From Muribaculaceae bacterium (lineage in GTDB: Bacteria > Bacteroidota > Bacteroidia > Bacteroidales > Muribaculaceae): DNA of 64,000 bases. The notes under the pieces were generated by a model. It worked only from the letters and a program-made list of their open reading frames with translations. It had not been told where the DNA came from and made no database searches. The position numbers were made by a program, and so were the translations under genes. Each line of letters begins with the position of its first letter. Position 1 is the first letter of the stretch. Below, piece after piece: positions 27,809 to 35,725 of this stretch. Location: positions 1 through 64,000 of the forward strand of contig JAMPGA010000003.1 of assembly GCA_023664185.1 (NCBI GenBank), written 5' to 3'.

Positions 27809-28732
27809 TTACCTTTTTCGTCGGATTGACGGAAACATCTTGCGCATGCGAAGCAGAGCATGGTCCACATGGTCGGAGGCCACAACGAGCGAGGTGGCTA
27901 TAACAATAAGGAGACCGCCGAGCATCTCGTTGACACTCATGGTCTGATTCAGTAAAACCACACTCAACACCACGGCAGTCACGGGCTCAAGAGCCCCAAA
28001 AATGGCTGTAGGGGTTGAGCCTATTCGGTGAATGGCTGCCGTGGTGCAGTAGAGAGACATTACTGTTGGCAACAATGCCAGCGCCGTTACATCAACCCAT
28101 CCAACGATACCGGATGGAATTGTGAGCGGCTCGCCACATATCAGCATGAATAGGAACACACATACTCCCGACAGCAATTGATAGAACAACAGCTTGATGG
28201 TGGGGATATTCTTGATTTTGGCCGATACATTGGTCATAACAAGATAGATGGCATATGTGAGCGACGATACAAACACTAACAGGAACCCAACAAGGCTGAT
28301 GCCTCCCGAGCCATCGGTATGGATAAGCAACATCAATCCGGCGACCATTACGAGCAGACACAGAGCGGTAGTGGCTCTGAAACGCTCGTGATAGAAGAAT
28401 GTCATCAACAGAGCCACCATCACCGGATACATGAAGAGTAGTGTGGATGCCACTCCGGCATTCATATACTTATATGATTCAAACAGGCCCAGTGAGGATA
28501 GACCCATCAACACACCAAGTATGATGACTGGCGCAATTTCACCTCTCTGTAGCTTTAGGTTCTGTCCCCTCACCTTGATGATAAGCCATAATATGGGAAG
28601 GCTTAGTAAGTATCTGAACAGCAGAACACTTGTGGGATTCATACCTTCCTCGTAGAGTGGCACTGCAAAAGCCGGATTGGTGCCATAAGTAGCGGCAGCG
28701 ATTGCAGCAAGCAGATAGCCTTGAAATTTCAT
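27809..28732 (-). CDS. EamA/DMT-superfamily transporter
   Basis: A 307-aa inner-membrane protein with ten hydrophobic helices in two EamA repeats (GYLLAAIAAATYGTNPAFAV opens the first, GISLVGFLLVFVSSLTYAIY the second; LEPVTAVVLSVVLLNQ is the usual repeat-end motif). Drug/metabolite transporters usually export amino acids or small metabolites; the substrate is unknown. An in-frame ATG at 28801 is rejected because a TAATTTTG -7 element (28772-28779) lies downstream of it, leaving MKFQGYLL as the start. Confidence 0.88.
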   Translation of the reverse strand: MKFQGYLLAAIAAATYGTNPAFAVPLYEEGMNPTSVLLFRYLLSLPILWLIIKVRGQNLKLQRGEIAPVIILGVLMGLSSLGLFESYKYMNAGVASTLLFMYPVMVALLMTFFYHERFRATTALCLLVMVAGLMLLIHTDGSGGISLVGFLLVFVSSLTYAIYLVMTNVSAKIKNIPTIKLLFYQLLSGVCVFLFMLICGEPLTIPSGIVGWVDVTALALLPTVMSLYCTTAAIHRIGSTPTAIFGALEPVTAVVLSVVLLNQTMSVNEMLGGLLIVIATSLVVASDHVDHALLRMRKMFPSIRRKR

Positions 28733-28771
28733 TGGAAACTCGGTTTTATAAATCAGGTTGCTTATCGGATG

Positions 28772-28779
28772 CAAAATTA
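28772..28779 (-). promoter_or_regulatory. -7 promoter element of the DMT transporter gene
   Basis: The minus strand reads TAATTTTG 39 bases before the chosen ATG at 28732. A second TAATTTTG occurs at 28783-28790, so either could be used. Confidence 0.45.
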
Positions 28780-28870
28780 CATCAAAATTATCAGCCGACA
28801 AATTTCAGTTGCCACAAAACATAATCCGGATTATTTACGTTACAAAACAAACTGTATATAGAAATATCTC

Positions 28871-29497
28871 ATGAAAATTCTAATCATCAATGGCAGTCCC
28901 CACACCGAGGGATGCACAGACAGAGCACTGTGCGAATTGGAAAACACGCTGCACGAAAATGGTATTGACACCGCGCGCTACAATATCGGCAACAAGGATA
29001 TAAGAGGCTGCATAGCTTGCAACTTCTGCCGCCAGCATGGACGATGCGTATTCAATGATATTGTCAACGAGATAGCACCGGTGCTTGATGAATGTGATGG
29101 TATGATTGTGGGTAGCCCCGTATATTATGCCGGATGCAACGGTCAGGTGCTCTCGTTTATGGATCGACTTTTTTATAGCACTTCGGGTGTAGTTGACAAG
29201 ACCATGAAGGTCGGAGCAGCCGTAATATCATCGCGCCGAGCCGGATCAACATCGGCTTTCGACGAGATAAACAAATATTTCACCATTTGCTCCATGCCAA
29301 TTGCATCGAGCACTTATTGGAATGAGGTCCATGGATTTACCGCCCAGGACGTGGAGGCCGATCTGGAGGGTCTGCAGACCATGAGAAATCTTGGCCGCAA
29401 CATAGCCTTTATGGTAAAAGCCTTCAATAAAGCCAAGACAGAAATCCCGGTGCCTCTCCAGGAGCACGACTCATTTACCAGCTTCCACAATGCATAA
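28871..29497 (+). CDS. NADPH-dependent FMN reductase-like flavoprotein
   Basis: 208-aa flavodoxin-fold protein. The N-terminus KILIINGSPHTEGCTDRAL is the FMN phosphate loop; GCIACNFCRQHGRCVFND carries the C-x2-C-x4-C pattern of iron-sulfur-flavoprotein-like members; GMIVGSPVYYAGCNGQ is the flavin-binding loop. Such proteins reduce quinones, metals or nitro compounds. Its partner is unknown. It is a single gene, divergent from the DMT transporter, with no clear TAnnTTTG upstream. Confidence 0.85.
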   Translation: MKILIINGSPHTEGCTDRALCELENTLHENGIDTARYNIGNKDIRGCIACNFCRQHGRCVFNDIVNEIAPVLDECDGMIVGSPVYYAGCNGQVLSFMDRLFYSTSGVVDKTMKVGAAVISSRRAGSTSAFDEINKYFTICSMPIASSTYWNEVHGFTAQDVEADLEGLQTMRNLGRNIAFMVKAFNKAKTEIPVPLQEHDSFTSFHNA

Positions 29498-29515
29498 ACC
29501 AACTTAGACAATTTC

Positions 29516-30652
29516 TTAAACTAGGGAAGGATGTCTATGTCTGAGAGTTATGGCTACCACCTCAGGCCAAGCTCCGAAGCGGAAGGGCAAATTGCTGCCT
29601 ACGCCTGTGCTCACAAACAGTACTCGGCCATCTTTGCGATAGACGCCACCCCACTCCTTTGTTACAAAGCGCGACGGTGAGAAACGCCCTATGCGAAACT
29701 GCATTCCGTGAGTGTGGCCTGAGAGAGTGAGCTGAACGTCGGTTTTCCCCAAAACTCCCCTGCGCCAGTGTGAAGGGTCGTGGCTTAGAAGTATTTTGAA
29801 TATCCCTTCGGGAAGCCCCTTCATGGCTCTGTCGAGGTCGGCACGGGCAGGGAAAGGTGGTTTACCCTCATTTTCCACACCCACAATTGCAATCTCAGCA
29901 TCACCACGTTTTAAAACGATGCTCTCATTGAGCAGCAAATGCCACCCCAATTCGCGCTCATGTCGGCACAATTGGCAGCAGGCATCTGTTGCGCCACGCT
30001 GGCTGCGATATTTGAGATAGGCACAATAGTCGTGATTACCGAGGATAGAGTATATTCCATCAGGAGCATGAAGCCGGCGGAGGGTGGGCATGAATTCCTC
30101 TATTTCAGACGGACGCAGGTTCACCATATCTCCGGTGAATACTATTGCATCGGGGCGCTGGCGGTTGGTGGTCCAGACGATTTTACGTACGGTGTCGGGC
30201 GAGCGGTGATAAGTGCCGATATGAAAGTCGGTGAGTTGCACAATTTTATATCCGTCAAATTCGGCCGGAAGTGAGGGAAACGAAAGCTCTATATTTCTCA
30301 CTATTACAATTCTCCAGCCATATATCAACCCGAAAAATGAAAATGCCATTACCAAAAGGGCTATGCAGAGACCTCCGTAATAGCCGAGCGGCTCAGCATT
30401 GCCAATCCATGAAACCAGGGCAAATATAGCCTTGGGTAGCGCTACGCCGAGCAACAGGGACATGAAAATATTCATTACGCCCGAGTTGAAACGCTTCCAT
30501 ACCAGTGCGCACACAGTGAGCACAGCAAAAAGCATCGATGGCACCCAATAGATCACGCTCCAGACGGCTGGCCCGGGCTTAACGTAGGTATTCCATATGT
30601 AATAGTCGGGTACGAGTATACCGGCGGCTATGAGGAGAATTGCGTAAATCAT
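29516..30652 (-). CDS. membrane-anchored calcineurin-like metallophosphoesterase (YkuE/YaeI type)
   Basis: 378-aa protein with three or four N-terminal membrane helices (about residues 1-125) and a metallophosphoesterase domain: VQLTDFHIGTYHRSPD, VFTGDMVNLRPSEIEE, SILGNHDYC, ILLSHDPSHW and LTLSGHTHGMQF supply the Asp, His and Asn metal ligands. Relatives such as YaeI act on lipid phosphates, for example UDP-2,3-diacylglucosamine, but the substrate here is unknown. Last gene of the DUF5606-hemerythrin-LuxR operon, 5 bp after the LuxR stop. Confidence 0.88.
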   Translation of the reverse strand: MIYAILLIAAGILVPDYYIWNTYVKPGPAVWSVIYWVPSMLFAVLTVCALVWKRFNSGVMNIFMSLLLGVALPKAIFALVSWIGNAEPLGYYGGLCIALLVMAFSFFGLIYGWRIVIVRNIELSFPSLPAEFDGYKIVQLTDFHIGTYHRSPDTVRKIVWTTNRQRPDAIVFTGDMVNLRPSEIEEFMPTLRRLHAPDGIYSILGNHDYCAYLKYRSQRGATDACCQLCRHERELGWHLLLNESIVLKRGDAEIAIVGVENEGKPPFPARADLDRAMKGLPEGIFKILLSHDPSHWRRGVLGKTDVQLTLSGHTHGMQFRIGRFSPSRFVTKEWGGVYRKDGRVLFVSTGVGSNLPFRFGAWPEVVAITLRHRHPSLV

Positions 30653-30657
30653 AAATG

Positions 30658-31200
30658 TCAGTCAGTTATCTCTTCCATTTTCACAAGCCCTGTGGCAATG
30701 GCAAAAATGGTGAGACCTGCGGGGGAGTGTATCTTAAGCTTTGAAGCGATGTTGCGCCGATGGGTCATGACTGTGTTGACCGAGACATTCATGGTTGAGG
30801 CGATTTCTTTGTTAGATAGACCTCTCACCACATACAATATCACTTCCTTTTCGCGTGGACTGAGTTCGGCATTACGCCCTTCCTCAGGCTCGGATGTGAG
30901 TAAGGCGTTTATTTTATTGGCTATATCAGCAGTAGAGTCGTAAAGCGAAAAGGTGTCCTGAAACACAGAGCTGAATCGCTGAGGCAACGCTGAGCCCAAC
31001 AACCCCACCACTTTGACTCCGGAGGGCAGGTCGGGCACATTGTAGACGTCGGACACTACAACATCAGGCATATCAGAATCATCTGACTCCCACGGGCCTT
31101 CAGAGAGCTGACAATTGTCTATCGACGACCTTAAGATGGCCTTCAATCCCTCTTTGACCAATGGAGAGTCTATACGTATTCCGATAATCCTGGTACGCAT
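30658..31200 (-). CDS. LuxR-family transcriptional regulator with degenerate receiver-like N-terminus
   Basis: About 180 aa. The C-terminal 65 residues are a GerE/LuxR helix-turn-helix: ELSPREKEVILYVVRGLSNK, EIASTMNVSVNTVMTHRRNI and ASKLKIHSPAGL. The N-terminal 110 residues have a receiver-like size and start (RIIGIRIDSPLVKEGLKAIL), but the phospho-acceptor Asp and acidic pocket of true response regulators are not evident, so it may respond to something other than phosphorylation. One base separates it from the hemerythrin stop; an alternative ATG at 31215 would overlap that gene. Confidence 0.82.
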   Translation of the reverse strand: MRTRIIGIRIDSPLVKEGLKAILRSSIDNCQLSEGPWESDDSDMPDVVVSDVYNVPDLPSGVKVVGLLGSALPQRFSSVFQDTFSLYDSTADIANKINALLTSEPEEGRNAELSPREKEVILYVVRGLSNKEIASTMNVSVNTVMTHRRNIASKLKIHSPAGLTIFAIATGLVKMEEITD

Positions 31201-31201
31201 A

Positions 31202-31897
31202 TTATCTTGCTTCAAGTCGTCGTGTCAGAGGCACAAGAATCTTGTTTTCCACATCAGAGTGTTCCTTGAGATCTTCTTCTATATTGTAGATGTCCACAAG
31301 CACATCATACATTTTGAAAGGCACCGAAGTAGTATAATACCGAAGTATTATATTTTTAAGTTCACCGATTTTATCCTCCACATCATGGTCGTGATGGTGC
31401 AGGAATGTATCAGCTGAATATTTGCTATTCACCTTGCCGGCCACAAGCTCGTCGACGTAAGGAAACAACACTTTCTCCTCATATTCGAAGTGTGTCTTTA
31501 CTGACTCTACATAATCGTCGAAATACTTCAGAATAATGGGATTGATGTCGCGATGATTTGGATCAAGTGCCGCAATCATGTTGTTTCTGATATGTGGCAA
31601 CTTGTATTCCAGATAATAGTCGTGAGAACGGTGAAGGAATCTGGCTACATCGGCCGGATTAACCCTTTTCATTCTTTCGGCATCAATCTCACCGCAAAGT
31701 ATGAAATTGACTATTAGCAGAAATACGTCAGGATGGATGCCGGAGGCATTGCAAAGTCGCGCGATTGACTCGTCGCCAAATCCCAGAGGGAGCGAGAAAC
31801 GGCTCAAAAGCGGCAGAATGTCGTAGTCGGCCTCCACGAGCGAGGCAACGCTATCGCATTCGCTGAAGCGTCTGTTGATGAGATGAGTCAACTGCAC
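31202..31897 (-). CDS. hemerythrin-domain protein (Ric/ScdA-like)
   Basis: 231-aa protein. The N-terminal 75 residues resemble the helical domain preceding hemerythrin in Ric proteins (HLINRRFSECDSVASLVEAD, GFGDESIARLCNASGI). The hemerythrin bundle has probable diiron ligands in RSHDYYLEYKLPHIRNN, VKTHFEYEEKVLFPYVDEL, LHHHDHDVEDKI and LKEHSDVENKILVPL. Ric proteins repair iron-sulfur clusters after nitric-oxide or oxidative damage. It lies between DUF5606 and the LuxR regulator; the LuxR protein may read the same stress. Confidence 0.88.
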   Translation of the reverse strand: MQLTHLINRRFSECDSVASLVEADYDILPLLSRFSLPLGFGDESIARLCNASGIHPDVFLLIVNFILCGEIDAERMKRVNPADVARFLHRSHDYYLEYKLPHIRNNMIAALDPNHRDINPIILKYFDDYVESVKTHFEYEEKVLFPYVDELVAGKVNSKYSADTFLHHHDHDVEDKIGELKNIILRYYTTSVPFKMYDVLVDIYNIEEDLKEHSDVENKILVPLTRRLEAR

Positions 31898-31906
31898 TTG
31901 TTTATT

Positions 31907-32338
31907 TTATTCGGTGGGCTCTTCCTTGGCGTTATCTTCTTCTTTGGCAGGAGCAAAGTCGGTGATGCCTGCTGCTATCAGGAGATTATACCACGACAGG
32001 AGCTTCTTGATGTCGGTGGTATACACGCGCTCGCGGTCGAATTCGGGAAGCACTTCGGCAAAATACTCTCTGATGTTTGCATCCGAGCCGAGAGCTTTTA
32101 CATCCACGGGCTGGCCTTCGGCTTTGTTTTTCACCGCCTCAAGCACATTGCCAAGAAGGGTGTCCTCGCCATCCTGAGTATAGATGGAGATGTCGGCCAG
32201 CGAGATTACTTTGTCGTGGGCATAGGCCGGTGTGCGTTTACCTGTGGCTATAGCCTCTACTATCAGCATGTTTTTGCCTCGGTTGACAAGGCGGAAAAGT
32301 CCGGGGCGTCCGGCTATCGAAAGTATATTTTTAAGCAT
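31907..32338 (-). CDS. DUF5606 family protein
   Basis: 143-aa cytoplasmic protein, conserved in Bacteroidota, with the family start MLKNILSIAGRPGLFRLVNR and a small beta domain (MLIVEAIATGKRTPAYAHDK) followed by a helical part and an acidic tail. No catalytic motif is visible and the function is unknown. First gene of an operon with hemerythrin, LuxR and metallophosphoesterase genes, driven by a consensus-like promoter. Confidence 0.8.
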   Translation of the reverse strand: MLKNILSIAGRPGLFRLVNRGKNMLIVEAIATGKRTPAYAHDKVISLADISIYTQDGEDTLLGNVLEAVKNKAEGQPVDVKALGSDANIREYFAEVLPEFDRERVYTTDIKKLLSWYNLLIAAGITDFAPAKEEDNAKEEPTE

Positions 32339-32369
32339 TTTGCAATATTGTTATTGGAATTATTTGGTG

Positions 32370-32401
32370 CAAATTTAGCCAATATGTATCAAACACACAA
32401 A
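32370..32401 (-). promoter_or_regulatory. consensus-like promoter of the DUF5606-hemerythrin-LuxR operon
   Basis: On the minus strand TTTG (32398-32401) is followed after 20 bp by TAAATTTG (32370-32377), a full -33/-7 match. The ATG lies 31 bases downstream. Confidence 0.7.
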
Positions 32402-32426
32402 CGAACAGTGCTAAAAATAGTTTAGC

Positions 32427-33419
32427 CTAACTCTGTCCGGGCTCATGACGCAGAGAATATTTGTTTCGAAGTTCTTCAAATCTCTCATGCTCCTGTTTAA
32501 GAGCATCGGTGTCTGCGAGGATATCATAGTCTATATCTTCGGGATGTAAAGTATCGGGCACGGGGTTAAGTGTGGCCGATTTTACTCTCAAAGGATCAAG
32601 CCCAAAGTGAGATGTAAGAGCATCGAGCATCATCTGTGTGGCTCTGATTTTACCCTCCATTGAGTAGCCGGCTATATGAGGTGTGGCTATCAAAGCATTC
32701 TCGAGTAAGCGTCTATCGATCTGAGGCTCTCCTTCCCAGCAATCAATGCCAACCCCTGAGATTTTACCGCTGGCGAGGCCTTCAAGCAACGCTGCGGTAT
32801 CGGTCACCGGGCCGCGAGCCGCATTGAGCAATATGGGCGAACGCTTCAGTTGAGAAATAAATGACGCATCGACGAGATGAAACGTAGGGAATTCTCCCTG
32901 GCGGGTAAGAGGTGTGTGAAAGCTTATCACATCACTCTTCTCTACTATCTCACTAAGAGTTGAGAAGATCCAACGGTTATCACCTCTTTTCTGCAGAGGA
33001 GGGTCGTTGACAAGAACGTTCATTCCCAGCGAAGTGGCCCAACGTATCAGTATGGACCCCACATTTCCGGCACCGACCACACCTAAAGTTCGCCCCTCGA
33101 AGCCGCCGCTTTCCCGGATAGCCGCGAGAACCCACTGAGCCACCGCCGGAGCGTTGCAGCCGGGCGCGCTGACTGCTTTGATGCCTCGGTTTTTACAGTA
33201 GGCGAGATCAATATGGTCAGTTCCAATCGTGGCAGTCCCCACAAAACTGCATTTGCTACCCTCAAGCAGCGATGCGTCGCAGCAGGTGCGTGTCCTCACC
33301 ACAATAGCATCGGCATCCTTTACCCCTTGGCGTGTGAGATTGTGTGTAATCTCAATGCCTTGTATCTCTTGCAAGGGTTCGACAATGAACGGGATATTTG
33401 GGTCGATGGCAATTTTCAT
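32427..33419 (-). CDS. pdxB: 4-phosphoerythronate dehydrogenase
   Basis: NAD-dependent oxidation of 4-phosphoerythronate in pyridoxal-phosphate biosynthesis. The 330-aa protein shows the D-2-hydroxyacid dehydrogenase fold: N-terminal substrate segment, DADAIVVRTRT, GTDHIDLAYCKNRGI, APGCNAPAVAQWVLAA (diagnostic for PdxB), LGVVGAGNVGSILIRWA for NAD, and LLNAARGPVTDTAALLEGL with the conserved Arg; GVGIDCWEGEP and TPHIAGYSMEGK supply the Glu and His. It is slightly shorter than E. coli PdxB (378 aa). It lies 9 bp after the membrane-protein gene. Confidence 0.92.
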   Translation of the reverse strand: MKIAIDPNIPFIVEPLQEIQGIEITHNLTRQGVKDADAIVVRTRTCCDASLLEGSKCSFVGTATIGTDHIDLAYCKNRGIKAVSAPGCNAPAVAQWVLAAIRESGGFEGRTLGVVGAGNVGSILIRWATSLGMNVLVNDPPLQKRGDNRWIFSTLSEIVEKSDVISFHTPLTRQGEFPTFHLVDASFISQLKRSPILLNAARGPVTDTAALLEGLASGKISGVGIDCWEGEPQIDRRLLENALIATPHIAGYSMEGKIRATQMMLDALTSHFGLDPLRVKSATLNPVPDTLHPEDIDYDILADTDALKQEHERFEELRNKYSLRHEPGQS

Positions 33420-33428
33420 TTCTGAATA

Positions 33429-34418
33429 TCAAAAGTATATCTGCCAGACATAAAGGCAGGCATAGGATGCAAGGAGAAACAGCATCAAAATATACCCGCG
33501 CTGCGAGGCCACATATCTGAAAAACAATCCCACCTGGAAGGCCACGCACGCATTTAGCAGCGTGACATAAAAATAGAGATGGGTGAAGTTGACGATAGCA
33601 AATACGCCGGTAAACGCCGAAACCATCACGAGCATTCCGTTGAAGGCGCGCGAGCGTGCGTTAAAGCCGATTATCTTGATGAGATTCACCATACCGAGCA
33701 GAAAGCCGGTGAGCAGCGTAAAGCCTACAGTGATGAGCATAGGAAGCCCACCCGGCAGTGTGAACGCCTCGGTGGGTGGAGTCCAGAATACCCGAGGCAT
33801 CTCGGGCCACGGCGCAAGGCCAAGGCCATAGACAATCCAGGGAGGTGTGATAATACCTAGAATCATAGCCAGGAGTTTCTTGAACTTGAACAGTTTCATT
33901 TGTCCCAAGGCTATGATGAATACAGGTATATATAGGAGGAAGCCGTAGTCGACAGTGGCGCCGGCAGATAGCAGTGTAAAAATCAGGAACACGCGTCGTG
34001 AGCTCACCCTATGGGCATATATGCTGAACATGAGCCGGATGCACGTAACCACAACCAGTGCGAGCAGCACAGACGAACTGAACTGACAGGCCACACCGGG
34101 CATGGCGCAAGTACAGAGCATGAAAAATGCAGCAAAGAACACCGACATGGTGCGTAGCAGATTGTAGCGTCGGTTTATCACAATCATCATGGCTCCCACA
34201 CAAATCAGTCCGGCGGCGTTTATCATAAACGACAACTCCGGGAAAATCGAGAACCACTCTGAGGGCGAAGGAAAAACCACGCTGTTTCCGCCCGGCCAAA
34301 AGCTCACCTTGCCTGACAAAAGAGCCTGCCAGGCCATCCACAAAGCGACGAGTGATATGATGACTGCTACACCCTTCGAGCGCAGAATATTGGTGAGCAG
34401 GCGTTCCTTGCGTGTCAC
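33429..34418 (-). CDS. polytopic membrane protein, DUF6427-like
   Basis: 329-aa protein with about eight to ten hydrophobic helices and no soluble domain (VAVIISLVALWMAWQALLSG, LLALVVVTCIRLMFSIYA, LITVGFTLLTGFLLGMVNLI). It resembles Bacteroidales membrane proteins found beside purD, possibly DUF6427, but I am not sure of the family. Start overlaps the purD stop by 4 bp. No functional residues recognised. Confidence 0.7.
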   Translation of the reverse strand: MTRKERLLTNILRSKGVAVIISLVALWMAWQALLSGKVSFWPGGNSVVFPSPSEWFSIFPELSFMINAAGLICVGAMMIVINRRYNLLRTMSVFFAAFFMLCTCAMPGVACQFSSSVLLALVVVTCIRLMFSIYAHRVSSRRVFLIFTLLSAGATVDYGFLLYIPVFIIALGQMKLFKFKKLLAMILGIITPPWIVYGLGLAPWPEMPRVFWTPPTEAFTLPGGLPMLITVGFTLLTGFLLGMVNLIKIIGFNARSRAFNGMLVMVSAFTGVFAIVNFTHLYFYVTLLNACVAFQVGLFFRYVASQRGYILMLFLLASYACLYVWQIYF

Positions 34419-35707
34419 TTACCTTTCTCTATAGCTTGAAGATCGGCGCCGATGTCGTGACGGAAATACTTGCCGTCAAATTTGATTTCCTCAGCGGCCT
34501 TAAAGCTGCGTGAAAGAGCCTCATCGAGCGTGTCACCGTAGGCGCTGCACGCTATGACGCGACCACCTGAGGTGACGAGGATGCCTTTGTCATCCTTTGC
34601 CGTCCCGGCGTGGAAACAGACGTTGGTCTCTGTTTCGGGAGCCACATCGATTATCATCTTGCCCTTGGGATAGCTTCCGGGATATCCGCCTGACACCACC
34701 ATTACAGTCGTGGCATAGCGGGATTCTATCTCGAGAGGCATATCTGCCAGATTTCCACGGGCTGCAGCCTCGAGGAGGGGGAGAAGATCGGAGGCTATGC
34801 GCAGCATCACAACCTCGGTTTCCGGGTCACCCATGCGCACATTATATTCTATCACCATAGGCTCACCAGCCACGTTGATAAGTCCGAGGAAGATAAAGCC
34901 ACGATAAACGATGCCCTCCTTCTTGAGCCCCTCGACTGTGGGTTTGACAATACGCTCCTCAACCTTCTTCATAAACTCCTCATCGGCAAATGCCACGGGG
35001 CTCACTGCACCCATTCCGCCGGTATTAAGGCCTGTATCACCCTCGCCTATGCGCTTGTAGTCCTTGGCTACGGGGAGTATGCGATAACCTCCATTGCCAT
35101 CGGTCAATACAAACACAGAGCATTCTATGCCCGAGAGAAACTCCTCAATCACCACTGTGGCTGATGAGGCTCCAAACATTCCACTAAGCATCTCGCGCAA
35201 CGACTGGCGAGCTTCGTCGAGATTGTCGATGATCAGCACACCCTTGCCGGCTGCAAGGCCGTCGGCTTTGAGCACATAAGGCGGACGGAGAGTAGCCAGA
35301 AACTCCTCTCCTTCGCTGAGAGTCTCGGCTGTGAAACTGCGGTAGGCTGCAGTGGGTATTTCATGGCGTGCCATGAACTGCTTGGCAAAATCCTTACTAC
35401 CTTCAAGCATCGCACCAAGTTTTGAGGGTCCCACGATGAGAGGGCTTCCGGGAATGGCTGCAAAATAGTCGTAGATGCCAGCCACAAGGGGATCCTCGTT
35501 GCCCACAACGATCATGTCAACTCCGTTTTCTTTTACAAAAGTCTCTATGGCGGGGAAATCGAGGGGCGAGATGGCCACATTTTCGCCATATGCGTCAGTG
35601 CCACCGTTGCCAGGAGCTATAAAAAGTTTGTCGAGCTTGGGACTTTTGGACAGTTTCCAGGCTATGGCACACTCGCGGCCGCCTGATCCGAGCAGAAGGA
35701 CTTTCAT
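34415..35707 (-). CDS. purD: phosphoribosylamine-glycine ligase (GAR synthetase)
   Basis: ATP-grasp ligase joining phosphoribosylamine to glycine in de novo purine synthesis. 430 aa: N-terminal MKVLLLGSGGRECAIAWKL (the usual GGREHA reads GGRECA), PYVLKADGLAAGKGVLI for ATP, FLSGIECSVFVLTDG, VEYNVRMGDPETEVVMLR for metal and product. It follows the THUMP methyltransferase by 18 bp. Another purine gene, a purF homologue, sits 5 kb upstream on the same strand but in a separate transcript. Confidence 0.95.
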   Translation of the reverse strand: MKVLLLGSGGRECAIAWKLSKSPKLDKLFIAPGNGGTDAYGENVAISPLDFPAIETFVKENGVDMIVVGNEDPLVAGIYDYFAAIPGSPLIVGPSKLGAMLEGSKDFAKQFMARHEIPTAAYRSFTAETLSEGEEFLATLRPPYVLKADGLAAGKGVLIIDNLDEARQSLREMLSGMFGASSATVVIEEFLSGIECSVFVLTDGNGGYRILPVAKDYKRIGEGDTGLNTGGMGAVSPVAFADEEFMKKVEERIVKPTVEGLKKEGIVYRGFIFLGLINVAGEPMVIEYNVRMGDPETEVVMLRIASDLLPLLEAAARGNLADMPLEIESRYATTVMVVSGGYPGSYPKGKMIIDVAPETETNVCFHAGTAKDDKGILVTSGGRVIACSAYGDTLDEALSRSFKAAEEIKFDGKYFRHDIGADLQAIEKGK

Positions 35708-35725
35708 ATTGTGACAGTTATGGGG

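Noticed and set aside
34415..35707. PurD catalytic defect because GGREHA reads GGRECA
   Set aside because: That His is not essential and other motifs are intact, so the enzyme should be active.
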